DNA from: Chalara sp. BL73
Taxonomy: Eukaryota; Ascomycota; Leotiomycetes; Helotiales
NCBI GenBank assembly: GCA_918026815.1
Contig: CAKJVC010000001.1
Location: forward strand, 62,001 to 126,000
Length of the DNA: 64,000 bases
Reading direction: 5' to 3'
Shown: piece after piece, positions 1 to 12,855 of the stretch
Numbering within the stretch: position 1 is the first letter of the stretch
Layout: the number at the start of each line of letters is the position of its first letter
The notes under the pieces: generated by a model
What the model was told of the DNA's origin: nothing
What the model saw: only the letters and a program-made list of their open reading frames with translations
Database searches by the model: none
Position numbers and translations under genes: made by a program

Positions 1-344
1 ACTCTCAAACTTACCTGAGGCCGATTCTTTCTGTATTGAATCTATCCACGTTATGTTAATAAGGAGTTCCTTCACAGATCATTCGTCCCGGGCACGTACT
101 CGATTCACATCAGCCCCCGGCGCCTACAGAAATTCAGTTCTTTCAGATTACTTTCACTGGCTCTTGATCTACTATTTTCTTTTCTTTCACGATTAAGAAT
201 GCGTCTACATTGCCGTCTTTCTCTTAGCTTGCAAAGACTTCAATAGCAAGTACACTAAATCATCTGTTAAAAGCAACTATTATATAGTTTGTATATATTT
301 TGGTTTATGTATTTACATGCATCAATTTTATTAAGCCACTAAAC
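1..344. other. No gene seen
   Basis: There is no supported coding region here. The stretch precedes an ABC-transporter relic and could hold more of it in a form too decayed to read. Confidence 0.4.
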
Positions 345-597
345 GCTGATTCTGAAGATGAGACACCTCGATTGCAGCGTCTTGATTTGGATCGCCCAAC
401 AGCTGAACAATCTTGCAGTCAAGGACAGCTTTGCGCATCGCTCAGGCTCGTCTCCGCCACTCCCGTGTACTTATCCTCTGTAAACAGATTGCGCTGATCG
501 ATTATGCTGCCGACGCACTGGTTCAAGTTAAGCTGCGTGCCTATTTCAGGGCTTCAACGGCGGTCTTGACTATTGCCCATCGGCTCCAAAAAAATTG
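345..597 (+). pseudogene. Relic of an ABC transporter nucleotide-binding domain
   Basis: Two overlapping frames each carry part of the C-terminal half of an ABC ATPase domain. Around 411-428 one frame reads SCSQGQ, resembling the signature loop (LSxGQ). From about 430 the next frame reads RIAQARLRHSRVLIL, then CKQIALIDY where DEATASIDY is usual, then ALVQVKLR and VLTIAHRLQ, which matches the switch region with its histidine. The Walker B acidic residues are lost, the frame changes near 430, and the match stops at about 597 without the usual tail. The pattern best fits class C (MRP/Ycf1-like) fungal transporters, but that subfamily is an inference. It is a dead fragment. Confidence 0.75.
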
Positions 598-1902
598 CTG
601 ACTGTAATTCTGTGATCGTGTTGCATGAAAGGTGGTTTAGCAAAGTAAGATTCTTGTGTTGTATGAGAAGACTAGTGATGACGTTGTGTTCCGAAGTATG
701 TGTGAAGAGTCAGGAGATTGGAGGGAATTAAAAAAAAAAAAAAGAGCTGCTGCACGATAGTGTAGAAGAAAAGAAGAATGTTTTGAAGTGACTCGCCGGA
801 TTTCTATCGGGAAATGATGCAATTTCTTTCGAGAAGTCACAAATCCCTCAACGTGCGGCAACCCTTGTGGGAACGATCAAATAGTCAGGTTCTGTATATT
901 GAAGATAACGCTTTTCAATGCTGCAATTCGTTCTAGATAGTATTCTGAACAACTAAACAATATACACCGACCCCTCGGGAAAAATAAATGGCAACGCAAA
1001 ATATGTATCCCAAATAATCCTATTGCATCGTAGCATAAATTATTATTAATTTTTGGGGGGAAGGTAGGGGGGTTCAAATACTAATTACTAGAAAGGCTTA
1101 TAGTGATCTCAAGTTTTAAGTTTCAATTAATTAAGACTTATGGTCGTTACTGAAAGTTAAAGTCGAAGTTGCGATAAGTGTTGTGCCTTTTTGCCGTGGT
1201 CACTTATTTTTTTTCTGAAGGAGCCTGACACGTTACGCACGTCAGGCCGTGAAAGCACGAAAGTGGAACCCCGCTATTCTGGAAAATCCATTGGGGGCTC
1301 AAAGACATGGTGCAAAGACTAGACTGCCTGAAATAGCACTTTTGATACTATAGGCACAGGGATTATGAATTATTATGCGCTAAGGTGATTTGAACGTTGA
1401 TAGTTGCTAAACTAGCCTTCCATAGGGTGAGATATTTCATAGGGTGTCCTAAACCAACCAAGACTGCATGAATTATGCCTTGCTCGGTTCTTGAAGCTGT
1501 AATGAAACTCTTTCCAACAACTACTAAGCCTGTTTGGGCTAAGTGTCTAGGTGCCTGCGATGCTTCGCAAACTAATTCCTGCTCTGATCCCAACATCACC
1601 CATTTTTGGCCACAATTGTAGCGCCTCGAAGCTTCTTGAAGGTTCTCGAAGGAAGAATTCCATGAACAGTATTGTTGGCTAGGAGAAATCGCTCAGTTGT
1701 GTGGCGGTGCTTCCTAAGACTTATAAATTCGCATTTTCGTAGGTTGAAACCTACCTATCATTCATTCTTTTAGCTAAATATCAAAAATCAGTTAATGGGA
1801 CTTTGATAATTTGTTGGTGCGCATGCTCCAAAAATTGACCTATGCTCCAGAAGAGTATTCTGAGCCAGAGTACATCCCTAAACAGAGATCGCATTAGACG
1901 CT
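598..1902. other. Intergenic, no gene seen
   Basis: Only short open frames without recognisable protein character occur. A poly-A run lies at about 730-743. The last part presumably contains the promoter of the patatin-ankyrin gene that starts at 1903. Confidence 0.5.
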
Positions 1903-4900
1903 ATGGAAAGCTCCCCTCGACACCTGCGACTTCTCTCTCTTGGTCAGTTAAAAAAACTTTTAAGCTTCTCAAATATGTGACTCATATGAATACAAAATAG
2001 ATGGTGGTGGCGTGCGAGGACTATCAATTCTTCTTATATTGAAGCAGCTAATGGCGGATCTCGATGCCAAATTAGATGAAGCAGTACCCCGACCACTGCT
2101 TCCATGCCAGTTTTTTGACTTGATCGGGGGGACCTCAACTGGAGGGTATATTTCACTCTTCTTGAAGGGACCGGGTGTTAGGTTGACGAGATGCGCAGAC
2201 TTATCGCTATAATGCTTGGAACCCTTCGAATGGATGTCGACACATGCATCAATGAGTATATTAAACTGGCGCCGCAAATATTTCCTGAAGAGAACTTCCT
2301 GAAACAGAACATCATAACCAAAGGCATCAAGTTATTGAATGGCACGCCACGTTTCGATCCTGCACCATTCGAATCGGCCTTGAAAAGAATAATCCGCGAC
2401 AATCTTGGTTCTAGATCTGAAAATGGTGAGAACACCCTATTGCGATTTGAGTCGTCGAGAGATGGAGCTTCACCAGAGTGCAAAGTGTAAGTACATTACG
2501 TCGACAACAAAGTATAATGGCTCACTTTTCAGATTCGTCTGTTCTATAGATGAGTGGACACACCCAATTTTGTTCCGGAGCTACCAAACATCGCGAGGGG
2601 CCACTGTGGCCGATTGTGCAATTTGGGAAGCTTGTCTAGCGACCACCGCAGCACCCACGTACTTCCCTGCTACGAAGATCAAACTGGGTCAATTCTTTGA
2701 TGGTGGACTAGGTAACAACAATCCTATTGAATTTGTCATAGATGAAGCAACAGGTTTATGGCCCTCGAGGGATGCTGGCTGTATTGTTAGCATCGGTACA
2801 GGAGTTCCTGCTGAGCCGAAATTGGGGAAGTCAGTGGGAGGGTTGTTGAAAGCGTTCATCGCTCAGAGCACCGAATCTCAACGGACAGCGCTAAAATTTG
2901 GCCGCGTAATGCAAACGAAATATGGACCGGATCAAAAAGTGTATTATCGCTTCAATGTGCAGCAAGAGTTGGGAGCAATACCCCTTGAAGCGTGGGCACA
3001 TATGGACAAGATTGAATCATCGACAAGAGCATATCTTGAGGAGGTAAGGAATATAGTTGATTCTTGTGCTTCTCAGCTGCTTAGGCCCGTTGGTACGTAA
3101 TTATTTGCTTGGATTCGCTACATCAATCCTTTGACGTCTCAACGACTTACCCGTATATTATTGATCTTGGTGGGAGAATTTCATTGTTAAACTTGCAAAA
3201 CCTGATTTATTCTACAGTCAGAATCGCTCCACATCTCTTTACAAACACTCCGTACACTGTGAGTTCTGCTCCCATCGAGCTTTTGGAGCGCTTTGGAGTA
3301 GCACATGATGTTGACGAAGGACCTGGAGTACTTGAGTTCAGATTTCACCATGCAGTCGCAACTGGCGATGAGAAAACTCTTGCTGCTTTGCTGTCTCGGG
3401 GCGTTGACGTAGATTTCCCGGGGCTATTCAGTGAGGATACAGCTTTACATACGGCAATAGAAAATGGCTATAATACCATTGTTGAACTCTTACTACAGCA
3501 TGGGGCAAATATTGAGAAGACGGACAAGTTTTTTGGTTGCACCCCACTATTACATGCTGTGAACTTGAAGACTGAGCAATCTGCCCTAGTCGAAATATTG
3601 CTTAAAAGCCGAGCCGATGTCAGTGCCAAAGATCATAATGGAAGAATGGCATTGCATCTTGCTGCCAAGAAAGGATACGCAAGAGTTACACATTTGTTGT
3701 TGGGCAGCAATGCTAATGTTGAGGCGCGAGGCTTCAATGAAGAGACTCCGCTATATCTGGCAGCGAAGAACGGACATACAGATGTTGTCAAAGTTTTACT
3801 GGACAACAGAGCTCTTACCGAATACTCATGTAAGATTGGTACAACTAGCCCCCTTCTGTGCGCTTCAGAAGCTGGAAATGACGCTATCGTTCGATTGTTA
3901 CTGGCTAGCGGAGCAAACCCGATGGTCCAGAAAGATAATTTTAATAGATCATCGTCCATACATCTCGCAGCAATTAATGATCACCACAAGGTAGTGAAGC
4001 TCTTGCTGGAGCGCGGAGTAACCATCTACACTAGGAATGGGTACGGGCAGTGTTTGTTTGAACTTGCTGCGATGCACAATAGTACTCAGGTCATACAACT
4101 GCTTTGCCAACAAAACGTTAATATTGAGGAGAGCTTTGGTGCTGCGAAACGATCGGCCCTGCTTTTAGCAGCAAATGAAGGACATATAGCGACTGTCAAG
4201 TGCTTGCTTGATAACCGTGCAAACATTGAATTTAAAGACTCTACAGGGCAGACGGCCCTTCAATTAGCATTCTGCAATAACCACGAGGATGTCGCGGTGG
4301 AGCTACTAGAAAGGCATGCAGACGTTCGATCACTCAATGGATATACAGATCCAGCTCTGTTCATTGCAGCTTTAACTGGTCAAGCTTTGCTGGTGAAGTC
4401 ATTACTCTCGCACGGCGCGGATCCTGCTGAGACGAATTCTTCTGGTAAAATGGCTCTACACTATGCTGCATATCATGGCCATGTGGAAATTCTGGAGATT
4501 CTCCTCAAGGAAAAGCCTTTGGTTAATGCGAGATTCCGCCACGGATTGACACCGCTACATAGCGCGGCTATGACTGGTAGATCTGAATGCGTTAAAGTCC
4601 TTTTAAAAGTAGGCTTTGATTTGCATGCCTCTAATAACTCTGGGCAGACCTGCCTCCACGTGGCAGCCGAAAACGGTCATGAGAGCGTGGTAAGCTTGCT
4701 CACACGTTCAGGGGCGAATCACAGTACAAGGGATAATACCGGACGGACAGTATTGCAGGTAGCATCAGAAACTGGTAACAGCAGTATTGTTCAACAGCTC
4801 CTAAGTATTAGTGACAATTTCGAAGTGGAAGACTTAAGATATGCCCTGTGCTGGGCTTCTTCAAACGGACACGAAACATGTGGTCAACTTCTGATAGAAA

Positions 4901-5907
4901 AGAGAACTAACATTAATGCTCCCTTCACTGCTGCCGATTTAGAGAAACCTCTATATGTGGCTGCTAGAAACGGCCATGATAATATGGTTGCGTTACTACT
5001 CAAGAATGGTGCCGATCCACTGGTACGCTACACTGTGGCAGAATACACCATAATTGACGCAGCAATCTGGAGTGGAAACGAAGCAATAGTCCAAAGACTT
5101 CTCAAGCTTAAGCATCCGATTAGCATAAACGCGAAAGATATTGCCGGGCAGACGGCGCTACACAAGGCCGCAATGTTAGGGCACAAAGCTATTATGACTT
5201 TGCTTATTGATGCAGGTGCAGGTCTCAATGATATGACGGATAGCGGGTGGTTGCCCATACATAACGCGGCACTCTCTGGTCACCGTGAATGTGTTTCACT
5301 CTTGCTACAGAGGGGTAGTGGTTTTGGATCATTAGAAGACATGTTCGAAAATGACCTGCAAAAACTCTATGGGATCAACCAAACCGCTCTGCTACGCTTA
5401 TTTGATAAACATTATCAAACTTGGAAAGCAATGGAGACAGCGGTGTTAGCGGCAGATATTGAGGCTGTGCACTTACACCTTGCTCGAGGCGCAAAAGTCA
5501 ATAGCACAGACGGTCGAGGAGCCACAATACTGCACCTAGCCGCCGCCAAAGGCTGCGAGGAGATTGTACAAGTTCTTATCGAACAATACAAATTTGATGT
5601 GGGAGCCCGAAGTCAAGATGGGATGGCTCCGATACACATGGCAGCACACAATGGTCATCATGGAGTTATAAAAATCTTGCTAGAAAACGGCGCCGACTTG
5701 AACTGTGTAGACTACTATTGGTGTACGGCATTACATCATGCTGTAGACCAAGGGCTCGAGGAGGTCATAAAATTTCTAATCCAAGAAGGAATAGATATCA
5801 CAGTCGAAAGCAAGAATCAGATGACGGCTCTTCAAGTTGCGGAAATGAAAGAAATGCACGAAATTGCTGCCTATTTATCAAATCATGTTGGAATCTCCCA
5901 GAAATAG
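1903..5907 (+). CDS. Patatin-like phospholipase with ankyrin repeats
   Basis: Model exons are 1903-1942, 2001-2145, 2199-2486, 2533-3092 and 3218-5907, giving 1,240 residues; all joins keep phase. The N-terminal patatin domain (about residues 8-300) has the oxyanion loop DGGGVRG, rebuilt exactly across intron 1. It also has the nucleophile motif GTSTGG (Ser59), rebuilt across intron 2, and the DGG motif with catalytic Asp214. From about residue 380 to the end there is a long ankyrin array with repeated LHxAA and GHxxVVxxLL patterns. No NACHT or NB-ARC domain lies between them, unlike many fungal patatin NLRs. Patatins of this type are lipid acyl hydrolases, and in fungi they are linked to nonself recognition and cell death. 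That role here is inferred. The start was chosen because it splices cleanly into the oxyanion loop. Confidence 0.88.
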
Positions 5908-8275
5908 AGCTGTACAGACCCAAGAATAGCGAGAATTTTGGTGAAATTCAAGAGGCGCCAGAGGGTTGGCGATGACATTGTACTCTTGTTTCCGTGCAGC
6001 ATGTCAAGAAACTTGAAATTTTTTGCTATACGCTTACTAGTTGTAGAGGGATGTGGGCTGCATATCTCCCACATCAACAAACACTATTCTATAGATAGCC
6101 CAAAAGTGAGTGCATCGAGTATATTCTCTCATAACTTGAGTTCTGAGAAGCATGAGCAATTGCGTTTTCAATTCAACAAGAACATGCGTGTGAGATGAGA
6201 GTTGATTGCATTTCGAGAATATGGTTTTGTATTTCGCATGATCGGAGTATGGTTACTCCTTTCTCCTCTCTTTGATTATACCAACTTACGCCTGACCTTC
6301 TCTAGCTTTAATTTGACTGATAATGCATCAGATGATTCATTTGATGATTCATTCGCCTCGTAGCCAGTAGAAAAGAGAAAGTGGAGGGCTAACAGAAAGT
6401 CTCCTACAAACGTTTCATCGAGACAGGGTACTGCAATGCACAATTCCCAAGGACTTCAATGGCCCTCTGAGCGATGCATCCAAGAAGGACTGGAGCTTCA
6501 GCTCTGTCCGAGGTACCAGACTAAAACTAAACAAAAGAATGTAAAAAAGGAGATAAATAGAATAAAGTGCTCTCGAGAACATATCTAGCCTATCGAGGCT
6601 TTGCAAGGAAACATGTACGATCGTGAGGCTCATAAAGTCCTGCGGAGAGTAAACCCATCATCCAAGAAGTACACTATTGTAGCAGGAAAAAGTAGAGTAC
6701 TTATACCTGTGAGGTGAACTTGTGATGAGTTAGTATTTATAAGGCCGTAGATTGATAACCTTCTCCTCCAACCTTGCTAAGAAGTGGCATAGCCTTGTGA
6801 CCATACGCTTGAGGAAGCAGATTAAAACTCCATATTTCTCCCATAGGCTCTCCAGTAAGGCGCTTCGCACAAAGCCGTCCCATTGAAATTTGCTACCTGC
6901 ATCAACTATTCCTGAAATTGGATCGTCTTATCATCTCAATGAATTGATGGGCGATTGGGAACAAGTTGCATTCAGGGACCAGGCAACGCCACTGGGGACA
7001 ATCTCTGGGAGGTAAGTCGAGCCCATATGCCATTTATAGTCAGTTATTCAATGGCTGGAATGAAACGCAGAAAACACAGAACCTTACTGGAGATTAATTG
7101 ATGGAGTTATATTTGTGTAAAGGAAATTTTATGACTGCCGAGTGCTTTTAGAGGAGAATTTTGTATTTTTTTAACGGCCTTTATATTGTGGCGGCTTAAC
7201 TATTAGTACGTGTATGATTGGTGGCACAAAGAAGAAAATTGAAAATATTACTATTTGAATTGTATCCTTTTAAATGTATATACTAATATAGTTTATCTAA
7301 CCTTTTAAATAAAATGAATTACGAACTAAACCTTTAGCTTAAAAAATCGATTATTAATTAAATTAGTTAATTAATACCTGCCAAGGATCCAATAATATAC
7401 ATTCACAATATTACATACTTGTATTTGTAGTTAAACATTTGGCAAAAAGCAACCCGCACAGCACGCTGGATATAAAACACATCCCTTCGCTGGAGATGTT
7501 TCCCTTGAGGGGTTTGATTTTTCAATCATAGATGAAAGGAATGTAGAAAACCTAACCTCATAACCCATCGTGTCCTGACCGATGTATTCCCAAGTCTGCG
7601 TGAGTGGAATTCCTTGCCCAGAAGGTCAATTTGGTGCCTAATACCAGTTGCACTGTTTCGTTTAGGAACAGATCTCAGTCACGCCATGGAAATATCAGAA
7701 ACCTGTACTCGCAGGGTGGGTCAAACAAATGGAAGCAGTTGGTGTTGGCGTTAGTCCGGATGAGCTTTGCCTGCGGGGACTTTTCTTTTTTCCCCGGCTA
7801 AAGGTGTTCCAACCGCAGATTGAGACGTTCAATACTTCCTGCAACCAATGCCGTGATGTGGTAAAATCTCTCCCAACAATAAGGAAGAAGAAATCCAACA
7901 GCGATGCAAACTCAGCTTTGTTACTCGCTCTAATACTGCGCTTCTTCAATGCTTCCCTCGTTTGTTGGTAATCTGAAATTTTAGGATGGCCTATAAGTTG
8001 TTCTTCATATAACATGCATGTCAGCATTGAGTACAAGTTCTGCGCAGAAACGGAATATCGCCATATTTGTGGGTTTTAAAAAGAAGGAATTAATATTTCG
8101 GAAGACTAAATTATCTTTTGCCAGTGCTGAGTCACATCGTATTTCCAAACAGCTCCTACATCTCCATTGCACCATCAATTCGGAATTCCTTATCAGAAGA
8201 AACAGAGATAGAACAAGTATCTCAACACTCCGAGTTTTGTTGAAAACGCAGTCTCCCAAATCAAGCACTCCCAAA
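5908..8275. other. Intergenic, partly AT-rich
   Basis: I found no convincing gene. About 7080-7440 is strongly AT-rich, with many TAAT/TTAAT runs. A frame open from 8018 runs into the dehydrogenase start at 8276 and is taken as 5' untranslated region because it has no family similarity. Confidence 0.5.
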
Positions 8276-9318
8276 ATGCCTCAGCTCATTTGGCTCATCA
8301 CTGGGTGCACCTCTGGCTTTGGAGAACTTTTTGTTCGTAGTGCATTAGCAAGAGGTGACAAGGCCATTGCCACCGCCCGGAACAATGCCCATAAACGCCT
8401 TGCTTCGTTGAAAGAGGCCGGCGCCGCGATTGTCGAGCTTGACGTTACAGCCCCTCAAGCCGAGATCAATGGCAAGATCTCCGAAGCAATTCAGATCTAT
8501 GGGGGAATCGACGTGCTGGTAAACAATGCTGGGTATATAGAAGCGGGTATAGTGGAAGAGATCAGGTCATCAAGTCTTAAAATTCCACCCTGCAAACCAA
8601 TACTAAGGTTTGCAATAGTCATGAGCGTTTCGTCAGACAGTTCAACACTAATGTTTTTGGGGTTATTAATACCACACGAGCTGTCTTGCCGCATTTCCGC
8701 GACAAGAAGTCTGGTGTTGTTGTTTTTATAGGCTCTTCTGCCGGGATTGCTGGAGAACCTGGCGCTGGTGCATATTGCGCGACGAAGTTTGCTCTTGAGG
8801 GTTTGTTGCCTCCAAATCCTCAATGCGTCTCCTTCACTGCCTGCTAACTTAAAATGAGGGAAAAGTACTGAAAGTTGACTACAGGTGTTTTTGAGTGCTT
8901 TCGACAAGAAACCGAGCAATTTGGAATACAATCCGTGCTCTTTCAGTGTGGTTTTTTCCGCACCAAAATCATGGACCCGGGCAATCTAAGAGTTGACTTG
9001 GATCCGTCAAATTCCATTGCTGACTACGTGCCACTCAACACTATTGTGGGTGGTTTCGTCCAGCAAATGAATGGCAATCAGCCCGGTGATGCGCAAAAGG
9101 CTGTCACAGTGATGATAGACGTCGTGAAAGGCGAGGGCGTTGCAGAGGGCAAGGAGATTCCTGAGCGTTTGCCCTTGGGCTCTGATATCCTAGAGAAACT
9201 TAAGGATAAATACACCAAAGCCCTAGAGGTGTGTAAGGAGTGGGAGGGGCTAATTGCGGGTACGGATATTGAGGGGGACGAGAAGGGAGACGCAAGGACC
9301 GTGGTAAACCCAGCATAG
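8276..9318 (+). CDS. Short-chain dehydrogenase/reductase
   Basis: Exons are 8276-8565, 8619-8800 and 8885-9318, giving 301 residues with consistent phase. This is a classical NAD(P)-dependent oxidoreductase of the SDR family. It shows the cofactor loop TGCTSGFG at residues 9-16, NNAG after the fourth strand, and the catalytic set Ser136/137, Tyr149 and Lys153 (YCATK). Asn106/108 in FNTNVFG corresponds to the family Asn. The first intron has a weak donor (GTCATC) but a good TACTAAG branch site, and the splice restores the expected EEIS-HERF passage. The start at 8276 sits in the context CCCAAAATG. The substrate cannot be told from sequence; related fungal proteins are annotated as retinol dehydrogenase-like or 3-oxoacyl reductase-like. 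Confidence 0.9.
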
Positions 9319-10263
9319 CAACCTTAAATTTATGAGATGTTTTATATGGAACTAAGGAAGAATTAAAAGATTTTATACCTGGAGCTTAGAGTCTATTAAT
9401 GCTTATAGCGTCGTATATCTCTAATGTAAAGAGGGATTGCAGTGGCGTCACTGACATATTGGTTGTTTTGAATGGTTTCCAGCTGTAAATTGTAGATGTG
9501 ATATCCAGTTTGTGAAGCAAGAGTCTAAGGTGAAAATTCGAAGAGATCGCATACTTTGGCCAAAATTGCATCATTGGCCTATCATGAGCCGTCACAAACT
9601 TGCTGTAGGTTTGGAATTCTTCCTTCACCTTGCAACCCTTAACCTTCCTCGTCCAATGCTAGCTTTGGCTTGAGTCGCATTTCGTATAGCCAGGTTAGAC
9701 GTATCGACATGGCGCTGATTTTATCATATACTAGAGCTTTTTTCACCCGCCTGCGAGGTTGATGCCATGATTTCATCCTCTAGGGCAAGTCTCCATATGT
9801 CTTTCTTCAATGGCCAAGTATTAATTTGCCAATAGACAAAATTCAGGAACCCATCCAGGCAAATTAACTATCCATTGATCTAATTGCTACCGGTGGTGCT
9901 TCCACTCGCCTCTTTGGAAACTCTTGATCGTGCGGTCGCAACTATAAACGAGGTTATATCCAAGCAGAAGTCGCTAGCAGCCAAAGTCGAGAGGTTACAG
10001 TGACATGTCTCGCTGCTAACATTAGACAGTAAGTCGCGCCATTTAAAGAGGATACTAATGTCGACAAGTTCTAAAAGAAAATGCTAAGCAAGACGGTTTA
10101 CCATGTAAATTGTCATCGCCGTCAGTAATCTTGCTTTGGCAAACATCGTTGGAATGTTCACAACCAATTTATTTTATTCAATAGAGCAATTAACAAAACA
10201 CATCCCTAACCAAACTCTATATCAGTGCCCACGCGCAATCTCTGTTTTCCATAGGCAAATATG
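9319..10263. other. Intergenic, no gene seen
   Basis: Small open frames only. It separates the dehydrogenase from the decayed minus-strand gene. Confidence 0.45.
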
Positions 10264-11095
10264 TCAATTGAAGGCCTCCAGTCGCGGGTGGCTTTCAGTG
10301 ACCTTGAATGCTTCGTAGAATGGGAATTGATAAGCCTTATAGAATTCTTCATTAGCACCCATACCACTAGCGCAAATTCATCCTTCAATGAGGAGTGGAT
10401 CTGCCTTTAAAGATTATGGCTTTGGTTTCGGCGGGAAATTGGTGGCCATATACTCTTGGAACCAAGGTTCTGTGCTCAGCGGATCCCAATACGGCACTAA
10501 AGTACATGTTAGTCAATTTAATAGTAGGAGAAATGGGATTGATTACTTCCTGGTGGCAGTTCTGGTACTAATTGCCTTCTCCCATATAGAACACCTGCCA
10601 ACCATCTTCGTCGGGTTCTGGTAATGTCATCAGTGGCCGGTCGTCAATTGATGGCTCATTGTGACTTTCGGCTGCCTCCTCTATGTAACCGTACGTGGAT
10701 CAACCAAAAAAACAAATTTATAAGACCAGTGTTGAATGCTGCGACATGTGCCTTTACTGCAGGGTCGTCCATCCGACCGGCTGATGGAGTCTTCGATTCT
10801 CGGTCAGCCTTTTGGATGTTCATCGTAGTGTCAGTTGTAGGGTCAATGCCATTGTCCCCCTCCACCTCTCGGGGTATTCTATCACTATGGAGCTCAGGTT
10901 GTGCCATACTTTTATTTAAGTACGAATTGATGAAAGTCTTACATACCGTTGCCTATACCAGCACGGCTGGCTGATTGATCATTCCCATCCTTATTTTCGG
11001 CCTTGACATCAACCTCAGGATCAACGAAAAGACTTCCAGCTTGTGTCTGATCACGGTCAAGTTATGCGGTTTTTTGTGCCTCGCTATCATTGGTC
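10264..11095 (-). pseudogene. Decayed gene of unknown family
   Basis: On the minus strand several stretches with strong protein character follow one another and are joined by plausible introns. One donor reads GTATGT near 10946 with an AAAAG acceptor near 10911; another acceptor, CATAG, lies near 10682. Readable pieces include SLFVDPEVDVKAENKDG, MDDPAVKAHVAAFNTG, LPEPDEDGWQVFYMGEG, STEPWFQEYMATNFPPKPKP and QFPFYEAFKVTESHPRLEAF. In-frame stops interrupt them: TAA at 11062-11064, TAA at 10414-10416 and TGA at 10378-10380. The frame closes with TGA at 10264-10266. All three internal stops could come from C-to-T changes, as in repeat-induced point mutation, but this is not proven. I do not recognise the family. 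Confidence 0.6.
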
Positions 11096-11365
11096 GTATC
11101 TGTGCCTCATATATTAGCATGGATATGGTCTAGGCTTAGGATCATCTTTGCAACTCATCTTTGTACGCCTTTCCTATTTGAGGCAAATATGCTTTCTTCT
11201 TGAGCTGGCGGTGTGATGCAGAACTAGTGAGCTACGAGAACGAAATAATGGTGGTAGGGTTTCGCCTTGGTGGAATGGCTTCTGTGGCTTGGGAGAGAAG
11301 AATAAGTGTAGCAATCCGGAATTGTTTCAAACTATTAAGTCTTCTTAATGCGCAATTTACATATC

Positions 11366-12855
11366 CTAAAATCCCCAAAATTTGAGGCACATGTCTAAAA
11401 CTTCTGAGATCTCCCTTTTCAGCCGTACTTTATCCTCCTCGCTTGTCCTCTTCATGGCCTTCTCGCTCAGAAACCTCGGGAGGCAAATATTCTGAATAAA
11501 CCAATATACCGCTGCCACATCGCTGGCTCCCAGAATGTTGCTACTTTTCTTCGCGCCTTCTCTCCCTAGTTCTCCATCCCAGGTACGTGCAACTTCCCAA
11601 TCATAGTCTGTTCTGATCTTCTCTGGGAATGGAGAACCCGCGATGTAGGTGGAGCGGGAGGAAGAGAATGCAGATAGGAGAGCAGCACGCATAGCGGCTT
11701 CATCATGCTCAAGGCCGGCTAGGAGGCCGTGGATGGAGTTGAAAGACCAGAAGTACTCATCGAGCGGGGAGCCAATGTGAGAAAACTCAAAGTCGAGCAG
11801 GGCTGTGATCTCCAATGTGTCTTTGTCAAATAGGATGTTTTGCAAATCTGCAGCCGTCAGCTATCATGCTGCACATCTACTTTTACAATTTTATATGAAA
11901 GATAGGGGGTTTTGTCCTACCGAAATCTCCATGTACAGCTGTCGGACTTGTGAGTTTAAATTCGTCAAGAAGTTTCAGGACGCCATTTTCGGAGTGCAAG
12001 AAGGCCTCAAGGCGATCTCGTAAGCCGTTCTCTCTCCATCCACCCAGAAATTCAACCGTATCTAGGTTCCGCAGCTGGACCTCGTACGTCCCCAGATACA
12101 TCCCCTTCCAGTCATTCCACGGCCCACCAAAGCCCACTGTCAATGGTCCGGTAATCACCTGTCCCTTCTCATCAAACCTCAACCCTCCATACCCTTCGAC
12201 ACTCTTCGGTAATTCATAATCCTGAATCTGCCTCAATACCTTCGCAACGCGGTTAAGGACTTCTCGTTGTTGAGTGCGAGAGAGGTCTTTGAACGTATGT
12301 TCAATGGAGATGCCGGGAAGATATTGTTGGAGGATGTAGGCGTAGCCTGTGAGAGAGGAGGCGGGAGACCAGCTGTAGACGAGGGGAATAATTCTGGTTG
12401 AATTGTTGGAGAGAGCACGCTGGAACAGGGTGATGGCTGCTACTTCATTCTCTGTCCGGACTGTTTCATCAAGGGCTACTGTGGTGTTGGAGATCCTAAT
12501 CTAGATCTCGTGAACTCGAGTTCGGGATTTAGAATAGCTTTAGAAGGCTCAGGAGAGGTGAGAGAGTTCATACCACGACCTCGTTGATTTCCTCCGGCAA
12601 CTTCACGGTACCGGGCTGGAGATTCTCCCTTGTAGGTGGTGCAAATTCAGATGTGAAAGGAAGTAATGTGACGTGATAGACGTAGTTATTAGAATCCCGT
12701 CCTAAAGTCTTGCATTCGGAGACCTATGATTGTTAGTCAACTGAGTACTGTAACTCGGATGTTGGCAGCTGAACCTGTCGACCATATTTTGTGTCAAGGA
12801 GATTTTTGATGAATCCCCTTCTTTGCTCCGCCGCTTCATTGACTGGGCCGGCCAT
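11366..12855 (-). CDS. Aminoglycoside phosphotransferase/choline kinase-like protein
   Basis: Minus-strand exons are 12855-12775, 12723-12574, 12500-11921 and 11847-11366, giving 430 residues in phase. This is a kinase-like fold of the APH family. The Brenner motif HGDFDLQN (His267 to Asn274, with catalytic Asp269) is formed exactly across the third intron. ALLDFEFSHIG follows, with the metal-binding Asp. N-terminal VIRISN and the conserved ENEVAA match the ATP-lobe pattern of fungal APH proteins. Many fungal members have no known substrate, so no drug resistance should be inferred. It lies in the same direction as erg6, 541 bp downstream of the erg6 stop. Confidence 0.87.

Noticed and set aside
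1363..1599. 78-residue minus-strand frame
   Set aside because: No recognisable family; short and in a gene-poor stretch next to relics.
3633..3959. 108-residue minus-strand frame inside the patatin-ankyrin gene
   Set aside because: It is the antisense shadow of ankyrin coding sequence.
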